Shown here piece by piece: positions 11,181 through 21,294 of a DNA stretch of 64,000 nucleotides (positions are counted from its first letter, which is position 1; each line of letters starts with the position of its first letter). This stretch comes from Cryoendolithus antarcticus (lineage: Eukaryota > Ascomycota > Dothideomycetes > Cladosporiales > Cladosporiaceae): positions 40,073-104,072 of the forward strand of contig NAJO01000080.1 in assembly GCA_002077065.1 (NCBI GenBank). Reading direction: 5' to 3'. The notes under the pieces were generated by a model. It searched no databases. It saw only the letters and a program-made list of their open reading frames with translations, and was not told the origin of the DNA. A program made the translations under genes and the position numbers.

Positions 11181-11918
11181 TCACTCGACCTCCAAGCTCA
11201 ACGATTCCTCGAGTGTTGCATATATCGGCCCCAAGTACTGCCGCCTGATCCTCTGCCTCGCATTCACAGCCTTCAATGTTGCCCTCGACGCTTCTAAGCG
11301 CACCTCGAACGCCTGGATCTTCGAGGCTAGAATGTTTGTGCGCTCGCGCACCAGTTCATCCAGCTCAATTGCAAAGGTGGAGATCAGCCCCTCTAATGTG
11401 TTACATGGGTCGAGCTCGAACTCATATACGATCTTGTTCAATGGATGATCCCTTTCGCACCACAGCTCGATCTTCCCGTTGAGGAACAGCGGCGCACTCG
11501 CGATTAGGGTAGCTGCCAGGCCTAGGGACTTAGGTGTAAGTGCCTGGAGTAGAGCTCTGGAGGCGTCGACTATCTCGGCGGCACATGCTGTGCTGTGACC
11601 GACGGTGATTTTGAACACCCAGCCAGTGCCTATGCCCACACCTTTCTGGTAGGCCAATCGAATGTATCTTGGGCAATGCGTGCACAGCTGAACAAGGGAA
11701 GGATTCAGAGAGGTGCGCATCGTTGCGTCGGTGCCGTCGTGTGTATGTAGCAGGAACATCTGCTTCCGCAGAGGAGTTGAGTTTGTAATGATGTCGAGCA
11801 TGCGATGGTTGACGGTCTTGAGTGCGAACAACTCGGCGGATCGGAGGCCATAGGAGAAGATGCGCTCCGTAGGCTTGGTGATTGCGAAGAGTCGCTGCGC
11901 GGCTGTGATGCCCGGCAT
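11181..11918 (-). CDS. F-box-like protein, tandem paralog 2
   Basis: Reads 245 residues from the ATG at 11918 (MPGITAAQRLFAIT). An upstream ATG at 12041 would add 41 residues that have no counterpart in paralog 1, so 11918 is preferred. The block TAAQRLFAI, then ALKTVNHRMLDIITNSTPLRKQMFLLHTHDGTD, aligns by eye with AAQRVFGI, then LLNHYFHDLITRSTVLRKQMFFVHTHSGSD in paralog 1. Later, LIASAPLFLNGK matches KIASAPLKLGGE, and FELDPCNTLEGLISTFAIEL matches FDIDPAATLGGLFAIFAVQL. The two are therefore paralogs along their full length. The role is presumably as an SCF substrate adaptor, by inference from the F-box-like N-terminus. Confidence 0.65.
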   Translation of the reverse strand: MPGITAAQRLFAITKPTERIFSYGLRSAELFALKTVNHRMLDIITNSTPLRKQMFLLHTHDGTDATMRTSLNPSLVQLCTHCPRYIRLAYQKGVGIGTGWVFKITVGHSTACAAEIVDASRALLQALTPKSLGLAATLIASAPLFLNGKIELWCERDHPLNKIVYEFELDPCNTLEGLISTFAIELDELVRERTNILASKIQAFEVRLEASRATLKAVNARQRIRRQYLGPIYATLEESLSLEVE

Positions 11919-12464
11919 CACTCGGTGTTGGAGTGTCGATACCAGTTTCAGTGATTGCCAATCGAGCTCAGAGTGGAGGCAAGATATGGAAAAGGATTGA
12001 AAATTTAGTATCAGAGTGTTCAACAAACGGAAGTGATGCACGAGTCGGCACGAAATGTGTCAATCATACTGTGCAGGAAGGAGCAAAGAAGACTTCCGTG
12101 ATGTCACGAGGGACCTTGTGTGGGTGACGCGAACTATGAACTAAAGGTTACGAAGAAGAGAGAGATACTTCTCTTGAAACATGCAACTCTTCGTGACATA
12201 GTGCGAGCACGCATAGCACATGCTGCTTCTGAGTGCGCCGCGAGTGTCATCTAGCGCGCCCTGCATCGCTGAGAGACAGATGCGAGTCCTAGATTTCGTC
12301 GCCCATAGCTTCCTCTCCTTCTCATGGTTCGCATCCAGAAATGCCATTGTTATCGCATGTCTTTAGGGGCAGAATCTAGGAGTGGGCGCCATCTAGACCT
12401 GCGAAATCCCAGAAGAGCGGATACAGTGCTGCTTGCTCGCTCCTTCTCGCAGTTCGATCCGCGA
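11919..12464. other. Intergenic within the F-box-like array
   Basis: About 546 bp between paralogs 2 and 3, almost exactly the spacing between 1 and 2. This fits duplication of a gene-plus-promoter unit. No other feature is seen. Confidence 0.4.
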
Positions 12465-13100
12465 TCAGTACCGCGCCCCTCGCAATCGCACCATCTCCAG
12501 AATGAATGCTGCCAGGTCGTCTCCCAAGGTCGAATCATTGCTCAGGGTGGACTGAGACTTTATCGAGCGGCTTGGACTACCAACCTCGCTGACATATAGT
12601 TCGCCGCTGAGCGCTAGCGGAGCATCTCCCACCTTAGTGCGTAACACACCACTTGCTCCGGCACGTGTCGCCTTGATAACTGCCTTCGCGTCGCATTCAA
12701 AGACCGTGAGAAGAGAACTGAGCTGGAGTGTGAAGCGCCGGTCACTTTTTGGGTCTGTATCCCGCCTGTAGCAGAATGACTCGACCGTAGACGGGGACCG
12801 CTTGTGCATCCCGAGAGCGAGAGCATTGATGGTAATAGGTTTGTAGGTATCGGTACCGTTGTGTTCATGCACCACGAACATCTGCTGTTGTATCGGCAGC
12901 GAGCTCTTGATGACGCGGTTGAAGTGGCGACTTACGCGCCGCAATGTGAAGAGTTGCGCAACCCTGATTCCGTGGCTCAAGATATTTTCGGTGAGTCCCA
13001 CTATCGCGAAAACCTGGTGAGTGGCCGAGAGAGCGTTCGCCAGGCGGTTACTGTGGATCTTGGGTGCGACAATGGGTATGTCGTCGTCGATGGTCGCCAC
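12465..13100 (-). CDS. F-box-like protein, tandem paralog 3 (start unresolved)
   Basis: The frame encodes about 211 residues and aligns with paralogs 1 and 2: THQVFAIVGLTENIL, RRVSRHFNRVIKSSLPIQQQMFVVHEHNGTD, and VGDAPLALSGELYVS in place of IASAPLKLGGELNVS. It ends earlier than the others (TLGDDLAAFILEMVRLRG), losing part of the tail. There is no in-frame ATG before the F-box block. The first candidate is a GTG at 13100, and an in-frame TAA lies just upstream near 13130. Either a small 5' exon is spliced on or the start codon is lost and the copy is decaying. A 38-bp intron joining an out-of-frame ATG at 13096 to VFAIVG is formally possible but would delete residues conserved in the paralogs. 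Confidence 0.55.
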   Translation of the reverse strand: MATIDDDIPIVAPKIHSNRLANALSATHQVFAIVGLTENILSHGIRVAQLFTLRRVSRHFNRVIKSSLPIQQQMFVVHEHNGTDTYKPITINALALGMHKRSPSTVESFCYRRDTDPKSDRRFTLQLSSLLTVFECDAKAVIKATRAGASGVLRTKVGDAPLALSGELYVSEVGSPSRSIKSQSTLSNDSTLGDDLAAFILEMVRLRGARY

Positions 13101-13352
13101 ATTGTGTGAGCGTTGGCTGTTTGAACATTAGCGTGGCGCTTGCATCGATCAGCAATAGACATCTTACGCGAATCAGCCCGAAGCGCGACCGTTGATGAGA
13201 GATTGGGCTTATGGTTCGATGGTTTTGTGAGCTTGGTCATAAAATTGAGAGACACAGAAAGATGGTGTGATTCGCCGCGTCGGATGACGCCTTCAATATG
13301 GACCGAGTGTCAAGGAAGGCAGGAGCGACCGAGGATGGGCGAAAGTTCCAGC

Positions 13353-13580
13353 TTATACTTCTCCACGCTTGGATGATCGTAGTCGTTGAAGTGGCTTTAC
13401 GCCGTACATTGCTGCTAATGCTGTTAAGTCGAGACCGAATGCCGTGAAGAGGAAGGCGATGAGCTGCCCAAGAGGACGAGAATAGTCTGGCCGCGTTCCC
13501 ACGGGAGAATATGAGGCGTGTCCTGTCGCAGCCACGGCTATAATGGCATGGGAGTACCACATGGCCGCCATGAGAGACAT
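13353..13580 (-). CDS. Possible small membrane-protein ORF, unrecognised
   Basis: A 75-residue frame starts with ATG and contains one hydrophobic stretch (GQLIAFLFTAFGLDLTALAAMYGV) and a basic end. Third codon positions favour C/G, as in real genes nearby. I do not recognise it. It lies in the 550-bp gap between the F-box-like array and SPC19, on the same strand as both. It may also be chance or 3' untranslated sequence. Confidence 0.22.
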   Translation of the reverse strand: MSLMAAMWYSHAIIAVAATGHASYSPVGTRPDYSRPLGQLIAFLFTAFGLDLTALAAMYGVKPLQRLRSSKRGEV

Positions 13581-13654
13581 CCATAGCAGGCTTGAGCCTC
13601 TCGGGTATCTTATATATCGTGAGTCGTCACATCGTCACCACCACGCGTCCCTCC

Positions 13655-14235
13655 TCACTGCGCAGCCATACTCTTCCGCAACTGCCTCTCCCTTTGCGTA
13701 GACTGCAGCTCAAGCCTCCCGACAGCGTAGCTCAACCTCTCCTTCTTCTGCCTCAGCTGCATCAGCCTCCTCGTCTCTGCCTCCGTCAACGCCTCCCCTG
13801 CACCCACAGACCCTCTAGCCGCAGCAGGACTCCCGCTCCCACCACTCGGCCGACTCGCATTACTTAGCCTCCCTTCCTGCAGCTCCGCCTTCGCCATGAG
13901 GCTCTGCTCGCGTCTTGCTAGCTTATCGAGATGTACTTCAACGCGTGAGAGGAGATTGTCGAGTTCGGGTTCGAGGGAGGATAGGAGGGTTTGTTGGGCC
14001 GTGCGGAGGGAGGGCTCGGAGACGAGCTCGAAGTGCTGGGGTGGTACTTAGCTAGAGGCGTGCAGAGATAATAGAGAGAGGTGGGAGCTACGCGAGTGGT
14101 TTGCAGCACCCTGCTCAGACGCGGGTAGTCACTAACGCCCGCGTCAAGGATGTTGATGCTGGAGTCTAGGAGCTGCATGCTGGAGCGGAGGGAGGCGACG
14201 CAGCCTTGAAGAGCGGCATGGGAGGCGCCGTCCAT
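13655..14235 (-). CDS. SPC19: DASH/Dam1 complex subunit Spc19, 2 exons
   Basis: Exons 14235-14092 and 14035-13655 (56-bp intron, donor GTAGCT, acceptor CCCCAG) give 174 residues. The N-terminus contains LQGCVASLRSSMQLLDSSI, followed by LDAGVSDYPRLSRVLQTTR, and exon 2 starts HFELVSEP. This is the conserved Spc19 core. A helix with LLSRVEVHLDKLARREQ follows (about residues 80-97), and the C-terminus is a basic coiled coil (EAETRRLMQLRQKKERL). Spc19 is part of the ring-forming DASH complex that couples kinetochores to spindle microtubules. The ATG at 14235 is the first true ATG in the frame. It is divergent from ATP18, with 220 bp between the start codons. Confidence 0.92.
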
Positions 14236-14455
14236 GGTCAAAGGTTGAGCAGCGCACTGTGTAGTATTGTCACATCATTGTATGCGAGCCAAGTCAAATC
14301 GCAATGTCAACATCGCGTCTAAAGTTCCGCGCCGGCAAGTTCCGTTTTTGCCAAGACCTAGCTCAATGCCTCCCGTGAGGTCTCTCACTCCCTCTATCAG
14401 CATCGACTAGCTGCCGCCCATATCACCTCACCCATCACATCACACAGCACATAAG

Positions 14456-14870
14456 ATGCCTCTCCTCGGCAAGAAATTCCCTGCGCCCATCGGTGAGCTC
14501 GTCGCGACGTCTATTGGCTCGAATGTGGACTGACCCGATCTCTAGCGGCACCCATGTGGCCATTCTACACCGCCGGTACGATTCCACAGCGCCGAGATGA
14601 GCAGTTTGGGAAGAGTGGAGCGTAGAGGGATGGAAACCTCAGGAGCTGACAGGACATTACGCAGGCCTCGTGATCGCATTCGGCATCAACTCTCTGCAGG
14701 GCGCAATGATGAACTGTATGTACACCCACAACAAGAGGCGGAGTAGCTGCGGATCAAAGACAGCTGGGATGGTCTGATGTGCTGTGAGAAGCTGACAACA
14801 TATCGCAGCCGATGAATTCAAGAACGACCCCCGAAACCCGAACTCGAACGCGCCGGCAAAACCTCACTAG
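14456..14870 (+). CDS. ATP18: Mitochondrial ATP synthase subunit j (i/j), 4 small exons
   Basis: Four exons (14456-14492, 14546-14575, 14665-14715, 14809-14870) join to 59 residues, too short to show as a long ORF. The protein starts MPLLGKKFPAPIAAPMWPFY, continues TAGLVIAFGINSLQGAMMN, and ends with DEFKNDPRNPNSN. This matches the fungal F1Fo-ATP synthase membrane subunit j: a short N-terminal amphipathic segment, one transmembrane helix, and the DEFKNDPRNP tail. It sits in the inner mitochondrial membrane at the dimer interface of Fo. All introns are GT-AG (53, 89 and 93 bp). It shares a 220-bp divergent promoter region with SPC19. Confidence 0.9.
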
Positions 14871-16338
14871 AAGCGCTATTGTAAACAGCACCTGGCCGAG
14901 GACGTGGAAGGTGTGATGGAGAGGTTCTAGACACGTCGGTGCAGTCAGATGTCTGAAAGTGAATAGAAGACTTCCTGGACTGGACGAAGACACTGTATAT
15001 ACCACCGAGAAGACCTGTAGCATCTCCCAAAGCTCTCAAGCACTGCCATCAGGATGAGCTAACGGATGCTCTTTTATTATTGCCGAGACAGAGCGCGGAC
15101 TTTCGCGGCTTGCCGTACTGATAAACCATACGGATATTGATGAGCAAGTCTGGAGGGCCTCTACGCCTTTCCGAGAGCTTTGAAAGCGGAAAGTCGCTCT
15201 CCTGCGGCATTGTCACACCATTTTCACGCTTGGAGACCGTATGGGTTGACAAGCAAAGCGCCAGTGGACGCCTCGCAGACTGTCAAAGTAAGGGGTTGTT
15301 GTTGACTTGCGAACCAGAATCTCGACATGAAGATGCTCACCTTCATGAGGTGACTCAGGTGCTGAAGTCGTACGGAGTGACACAGTGAGCTGAATACATT
15401 CTCCAATCTGACGGCCTAGGGAGCACAAACGAGCGGCTGAGGCCATCATTGAGGCCGCCCTTGATGTAAGTGTATCTCGGTGACGTCCAGATCGTGCATC
15501 GCTATGAATAGAGATCACATGTACCTGCTACCGATCTGTGCAAGCGGAAGGGCACATGGCCGGCATGAGTCGGCCTCTATGCATATGCTTGACAGAGCAA
15601 TGCTGCAGCCACCAACATGGGCGCTTACAGTGTAGCTCAAGTAAGCTTGTGTATGAGCGAGGGACTGAAGTCTCGTGTGCAGTGGACATAGGCACTGCTA
15701 TGGGAGACTGCAACACAACAGCAGAGTAACATCCATAGCGTACAATCAGCCTGGTTCGCAGTGTCTCAGCGGTGATCTAGCCTTTCAGATCGACCAAAGA
15801 ACCTGCTGTCAGGAACGTGGCAACACGCCCTTTGCAAAGTCAGGGATTCGTGTCGTGAAGGTGACCCTGTCACAGTGAAGCTGATGACCGGCAGTCACGC
15901 CTTGCTGGAGCTCCTCATATAGCACAGCTCTTGACAGCACATGCATGTCTCTTTTGTCCCTCTTCACTATCGACCGCAGTAGGTGGCAGAAGTGAAGGCA
16001 GCCAGACAAAGTGAGGCAATTCGTTTCTGGCTCGGCTTTCACCAACGCCCCACTTTTTCCCTGACCTGAGGTTCGCGTTTCACCAGCCCCGGCCGGTCTT
16101 GCCTTTGCCTTGCCAAGCTTGGGCTTGTGGCTCGCTCCTCATCCAGACAGACGCAGCCTGACCGCTTGCTCACACACCTGAACAACACACACTACCCCCG
16201 TCTCCGCCTCCACCACCGCCGCCGCCACTGCACGCTGCGGCCAGGCACCGACACGTTCAGCATACCTACCCGCATCCGGCTTCGCTCCAGCGCTTATCAC
16301 AACACACGTCAAGCCTCGACAAAGAGGCTGAAGCAACC
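14871..16338. other. Intergenic upstream of casein kinase I
   Basis: About 1.5 kb without a supported gene. The last 250 bp (16080-16330) are C/A-rich with many CCGCC and CAC runs, typical of a fungal 5' untranslated region and promoter. No RNA gene is seen. Confidence 0.45.
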
Positions 16339-17766
16339 ATGACGACAATGGTATGTCCTCTACCCTGGTGCTGTCACGGCACACATACACCTCACTACGG
16401 CAAGGACAGCAGTGATGACTGACACACAGCAGGACCTTCGCGTAGGTAACAAGTACCGGATCGGTCGCAAGATCGGCAGCGGTAGCTTTGGTGACATCTA
16501 CCTGGGTATGCCTCTACTGATTATGCTTCACTATATGCCCATACTGACACCTCAGCACAGGTACTAACATCATCTCTGGCGAAGAGATCGCCATTAAGCT
16601 TGAGTCGGTGAAGGCCAAGCATCCTCAACTCGAGTATGAAGCTCGCGTCTACAAATCCCTCGCCGGCGGTGTTGGCATCCCCTTCGTCAGATGGTTCGGT
16701 ACGGAGTGCGACTACAATGCCATGGTGCTCGACTTGCTCGGCCCCTCCCTCGAGGACCTCTTCAACTTCTGCAACCGGAAGTTCTCGCTCAAGACTGTGC
16801 TCCTGCTCGCGGACCAGCTTATCAGCCGTATTGAGTACATCCACGCAAAGAGCTTCATCCATCGTGATATCAAGCCGGACAACTTCCTGATGGGAATTGG
16901 CAAGAGAGGAAATCAGGTCAACGTGATTGATTTCGGATTGGCGAAGAAGTACAGGGACCCGAAGACGCACTTCCACATCCCATACCGTGAGAACAAGAAC
17001 TTGACGGGCACGGCTCGTTATGCTTCGATCAACACCCATCTTGGTGTCGGTATGCGTTCCTGAGGTCATGTTGCCTTTCTCTCAGATACTAATCGTGTCA
17101 CAGAGCAATCCCGTCGTGATGACATGGAGTCTCTTGGCTATGTCATGCTCTACTTCTGCCGTGGCAGCCTTCCATGGCAGGGCCTTAAGGCGGCGACCAA
17201 GAAGCAGAAGTACGATCGCATCATGGAGAAGAAGATGACCACGCCCACTGAGGTCTTGTGCCGCGGCTTCCCCAACGAATTTGCCATCTACCTCAACTAC
17301 ACCCGCTCTCTACGCTTCGACGACAAGCCAGACTACTCCTACCTCCGCAAAATCTTCAGGGATCTCTTCGTCCGTGAAGGTTTCCAGTACGATTATGTCT
17401 TTGACTGGACTGTCTACAAGTACCAGAAGAACGCCCAGGCCATCGCCCAGCAGACTCAGACCGGCCCTGCTGCCGCCGAGGAGGCCGATGAGAAGCCACG
17501 CCGCACGAACGCGGCGACCGCGGGCAACAGTGGTATCACTGACAAGCGTCGCGGCCCAGTGAATCCGAGACCCGAGGGCACCGGAATGTGAGTTGCCGCA
17601 GCACATGACTCTGCCCTCCTCCGCTCTTGTAAGCGCCTTCCCTCTGCGTTCGAACGTTGCTTTGGCGCGAGGGACCTTCAGAACCCTGCTAACGTTTCGT
17701 TCTCGCTCCATCAGGCAACTCCGTTCCAGCAAGCGCGGTGCTGAGCCCTCTTACAATAATTACTGA
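16339..17766 (+). CDS. Casein kinase I, delta/epsilon class (Hrr25/Hhp1-like), 5 exons
   Basis: Exons 16339-16350, 16433-16505, 16561-17049, 17104-17587 and 17715-17766 give 369 residues. The catalytic domain fills the first 300: G-loop [12 protein letters not shown], the AIK lysine, HRDIKPDN catalytic loop (about residues 129-136), DFG, and the CK1-specific [13 protein letters not shown] and [15 protein letters not shown] motifs. No SIN-class long tail or palmitoylation cysteines are seen, so this is the nuclear/cytoplasmic Hrr25 (CkiA, Hhp1) branch, which acts in DNA repair, ribosome maturation, autophagy and clock phosphorylation. Exon 1 codes only MTTM. Acceptors at 16429 and 16432 (CAGCAG) would add or omit one glutamine. 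Retaining the last intron stops translation at once (ATG-TGA), so two C-termini are possible. Confidence 0.95.
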
Positions 17767-18801
17767 GCGGCTTGAACTGGGTAGAGTTGCTCTGCAGTGA
17801 CTTGCATCGACTCCTCTCAACTCTTTACCTTGTGGCGGCTCATCCCGACACGAGTGTTTTGGTGCGTCTTTACGGCGGACCGGACATCATCGACACCTCT
17901 CATATCGGTATCAACCTGCGTAATATATGGCTGTGCGCGTCAAGGCCGGTATCTGTACTCGACATGGCTTTGCTGGAAGTTCTATGTGACTCTGGCGATA
18001 CTTTGTACGAGGCGGACGCTGGCGAATACGTGAACAAGCTATTCGCAGCTCTTTTGGCGTGTCACTCGGCAGGACTCTTGGGCGTCGGCTTCTCTCCCAA
18101 TCAACAAGCACGACATACCGGGTTTACCTGCAGGCGAACGCCACTGACAGAGATCTTGAGACATTGATCTGTCGACACAACTTTTCCTTGCACTATTCAG
18201 CACATGCTCACCAACCATTACAACGACCATCCCACCAATACTATCGATATCACCCTTCCGATGATTGAACGGCCATACTCGGGTATCTGACGGGCATGCT
18301 GGAGGTTTCCTTACTAGATTGCAGGTTTTTGGGTGGTGATTTGGGGATCCGGGGATGCACTCGTGGGGAGGTAATAGCATCGGAGGACGAGGAGACTGGT
18401 AGCAAAGGCTCGCCGGGAGTGTTCGTCTAGAAGTGCGGCTGTCTCGAAAGAGCATTCGCTTCGATTGGCTGGACGTCAGTCTGGCCATGGACGGCTTCAT
18501 GGTCTAGGTTCTGCTCCGGACGAAGAAGGGAAGGACTGCTGCATAGTTTTGGTCAATTGATTCTCACTGAACACCTTCTGTGTCTTCTCATCATTGCACT
18601 CGGATACCAATCGTCGATTTCTGATGAAGGCGATCATGGTGATCTCAATGGACTGAAAAACCGCACGTGACACCGCACCTCCTCCGCGCATTAGCGCCTC
18701 GAGTTATTTGTCAATGTAATTGCATAGCCTCCCAGCTGTTCCTACGATCGTGGCCTTTTCGTATCCCCATTGCTCCAACACCTCCCTCACATGTCCTGGG
18801 T
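17767..18801. other. Intergenic CK1 to RSM22
   Basis: About 1 kb between two plus-strand genes. A long open frame from 17772 follows the CK1 stop but has no recognisable domain and is probably 3' untranslated sequence. Nothing else is supported. Confidence 0.4.
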
Positions 18802-21294
18802 ATGCTCGCCGCCATCTCCATACACCGCACAGCGTGCAACACTTGCAGATTACGAGCACTCATCGCCAGTAAAACGCTTGGAAGGAGTCGAGGGTTCGCT
18901 GTCTCAGCATTGCTTTCCAGAAGGGAATTGGGAAGCGCGCGTTTGCGCGGAACAGGCAGCGATGGGCAGTATTTTCCGCGCAAGAGAGGGTTTTCGACTT
19001 CGGTGGCATTGGGCGCGAGGAAGAGACGAGGGCAAGGCGTGGTCCTCGACACCATAGCGCTTCCTGCAAGAAATGGAGTTGAGGAGAGGGCGGGCGTTGT
19101 GGGTGAGAGTCCTTCAGCTTTAGCCCAGTCAGACCAGGTTGCAGAAGAAAATGTGGATGCTGCGCCGGAACTCACCGACGAGGACTACGCCATGCTGGCC
19201 GAATGTGTGGATGCCCTGGACGCTGCTGTGCTCGCTGAAGATGACCTGGAGGCGCTGAGAGAGGTTCTGGAGCCGTATGCTGGCGATGCGAGGGTTTTGG
19301 CTGTGCGAGAGGTCTTTGGGGAGAAGCTACCTGTAGGGTTGTTGATGGAAGAGGATGAGAAGAGGTTGTATGAGGAGATGTATGGTGGGATTGAGGGGGT
19401 GGAGTTGGGGGTGTGGTATGAGATGCAGGCAGCGATGGAGAGCGAGGGCCCGGACGAGGGTGAATGGGGGGCCGAGACAGTGGACGAGGACAATGAGGGA
19501 AGTAAGGCGCTAGAGACAAGGGAAAGGACAACGGCAGCGGACCTTTGTCTCGAGGAGGATATACGTGGTGTCCGAGATGAGGACATCGACGACGAAGCAA
19601 CAGATTACGCGGAGTCTGGACCCGACTCAACGGCGCGAGCCCATCATCTCACGATCGCCAACCGCGCATCGACTTCGCCCTCCACCCTGCAGCTCTCGAA
19701 GCTCACCCTAACAGATCCAATCCAAGCCATCGTTGCCAACACCTCGCCAGTTCATCTTACGGAAGCAGCCCACAAGATCTTCGGCGGCATCGGACTACCT
19801 TACAGCGTTTCCACGCCCTCGTTAGCGAAGACCATGCAGCAGAAGCCTGTAGCACTGGATGTCTCACAGGGGCGGATGACAGATATGGAGGGTGATGCGT
19901 TCATGGCTGTTCTGATGCCTGCTATGTACGCTACGGTCACAAATGTGCTCACAGAGACGAGGAAGCGGCTGGGGACTGCGTGGGCAGAGAGTCTTGTGCG
20001 CAAGGCTGAGGCTGGAGAGTTAAGGATCTTAGATGCCGGAGGTGCTGGGGTGGGTGTGTTGGCTGTGCGGGAGCTATTGAGGGCGGAGTGGGAGAGGATG
20101 CATGAAGATGACATCTCCCTAGATGCGGGCACAGCCGTGGCAGAGCCTGACGGGAAGATCGGTGGCAGTGGACTCAGTGCGCCACTGGGCAACGCAGTGG
20201 TGCTCACCGGCTCTGACGCACTTCGCCACCGCTCCTCGAAGCTACTCGACAACACCACCTTTGTCCCTAGACTACCCGACTACGGCCACACCGAGACCGC
20301 GAAGCAGACTGGCAAATTCGACTTTGTCATCGCACCCCATACGCTCTGGCCGATTCGCGAGGACTACGTCCGACGCACTCACGTTGACAACATGTGGTCC
20401 CTCGTTAATGCTGATGGAGGTGTACTCGTTATGCTCGAGAAAGGCGTGCCCCGCGGCTTCGAAGCCATAGCCGGCGCACGGCAGCATCTCCTCAATGCTC
20501 ACATCGCTACGTCAGGCGACGAGGCCCGCAGCGCTAATAATCAGGAACCTGAGATTGAGTGGGAGGGTTCTGGCCCGGCTAAAGAGGCTGGCATGATCAT
20601 TGCGCCTTGCACGAACCACACTGCCTGCCCTATGTACTCCGGCGCCAACAAGGGCACGGTAAAGGGACGGAAGGACATCTGCCACTTCGAGCAACGCTAC
20701 ATTCGTCCACCTTTATTGCAAAAGATCGTGAATGCAAGAGACAAGAACTTCGAAGACGTCAAATTCTCCTACCTGGCTGTGCTGAGAGGGCAGGATCTCC
20801 GATCGCCTCAGCCCGAGACGCCGAATGTCTTCGCGGACCAGCCGGCCGCACTGCAAGGTGCGGAAGCATTGAACCTCGCTGCAACGGGCTATGAGCTACA
20901 CAATCGGGAGACCGACGCTGCCATTTCCTCTCTCTCCCTCCCCCGTCAGATTCTCCCGCCTCTCAAACGCCACGGCCACGTCACGATGGATCTCTGCACT
21001 CCCCTCGGCACGCTCGAACGCTGGGTCGTGCCAAAGTCTTTCTCGCGACAAGCCTACCGCGACGCGCGTAAGACTCAATGGGGCGATCTGTGGGCGCTTG
21101 GCGCGAAGACTAGGGTCGAGAGAGCTGCTCGCGGGGCGGGCAAGCATGCTAAGAAGGAGGTTCTTCTGGATGCAGAGGAGGGACGGGTGCCGAGGAAGGG
21201 GTTGAGTAAGAGGAAGATCAAGGAGAAGAGGAGGGGAAAGGAGAGGAGGGCGGGGAGGGTTGGGGTGTTGTTGGGGAGGGACGAGTTTGGGTAG
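18802..21294 (+). CDS. RSM22: Mitochondrial small-subunit assembly methyltransferase-like protein Rsm22 (METTL17 family)
   Basis: A single-exon protein of about 830 residues from the ATG at 18802. The frame is open further upstream but has no earlier ATG. The N-terminus is basic with few acids (HRTACNTCRLRALIASKTLGRSRG), as in a mitochondrial presequence. An acidic middle precedes the methyltransferase-like core, which contains ILDAGGAGVGVLAVREL (SAM-site-like) and FDFVIAPHTLWPI. Downstream, CTNHTACPMY and ICHFEQRY carry the conserved cysteines that bind an Fe-S cluster in Rsm22/METTL17, and the C-terminus is very basic. The family acts in assembly of the mitochondrial small ribosomal subunit; methyltransferase activity is uncertain. 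At 830 residues it is longer than yeast Rsm22 because of acidic insertions. Confidence 0.9.
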   Translation: MLAAISIHRTACNTCRLRALIASKTLGRSRGFAVSALLSRRELGSARLRGTGSDGQYFPRKRGFSTSVALGARKRRGQGVVLDTIALPARNGVEERAGVVGESPSALAQSDQVAEENVDAAPELTDEDYAMLAECVDALDAAVLAEDDLEALREVLEPYAGDARVLAVREVFGEKLPVGLLMEEDEKRLYEEMYGGIEGVELGVWYEMQAAMESEGPDEGEWGAETVDEDNEGSKALETRERTTAADLCLEEDIRGVRDEDIDDEATDYAESGPDSTARAHHLTIANRASTSPSTLQLSKLTLTDPIQAIVANTSPVHLTEAAHKIFGGIGLPYSVSTPSLAKTMQQKPVALDVSQGRMTDMEGDAFMAVLMPAMYATVTNVLTETRKRLGTAWAESLVRKAEAGELRILDAGGAGVGVLAVRELLRAEWERMHEDDISLDAGTAVAEPDGKIGGSGLSAPLGNAVVLTGSDALRHRSSKLLDNTTFVPRLPDYGHTETAKQTGKFDFVIAPHTLWPIREDYVRRTHVDNMWSLVNADGGVLVMLEKGVPRGFEAIAGARQHLLNAHIATSGDEARSANNQEPEIEWEGSGPAKEAGMIIAPCTNHTACPMYSGANKGTVKGRKDICHFEQRYIRPPLLQKIVNARDKNFEDVKFSYLAVLRGQDLRSPQPETPNVFADQPAALQGAEALNLAATGYELHNRETDAAISSLSLPRQILPPLKRHGHVTMDLCTPLGTLERWVVPKSFSRQAYRDARKTQWGDLWALGAKTRVERAARGAGKHAKKEVLLDAEEGRVPRKGLSKRKIKEKRRGKERRAGRVGVLLGRDEFG

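Noticed and set aside
13001..13096. A 38-bp intron that would give F-box-like paralog 3 an ATG start
   Set aside because: Shorter than the introns seen elsewhere in the window, and it deletes residues (SATHQ) that align with the paralogs.
17772..18167. Open frame of 131 codons just after the CK1 gene
   Set aside because: It starts six bases after the CK1 stop, has no recognisable domain or conserved motif, and is probably 3' untranslated sequence.
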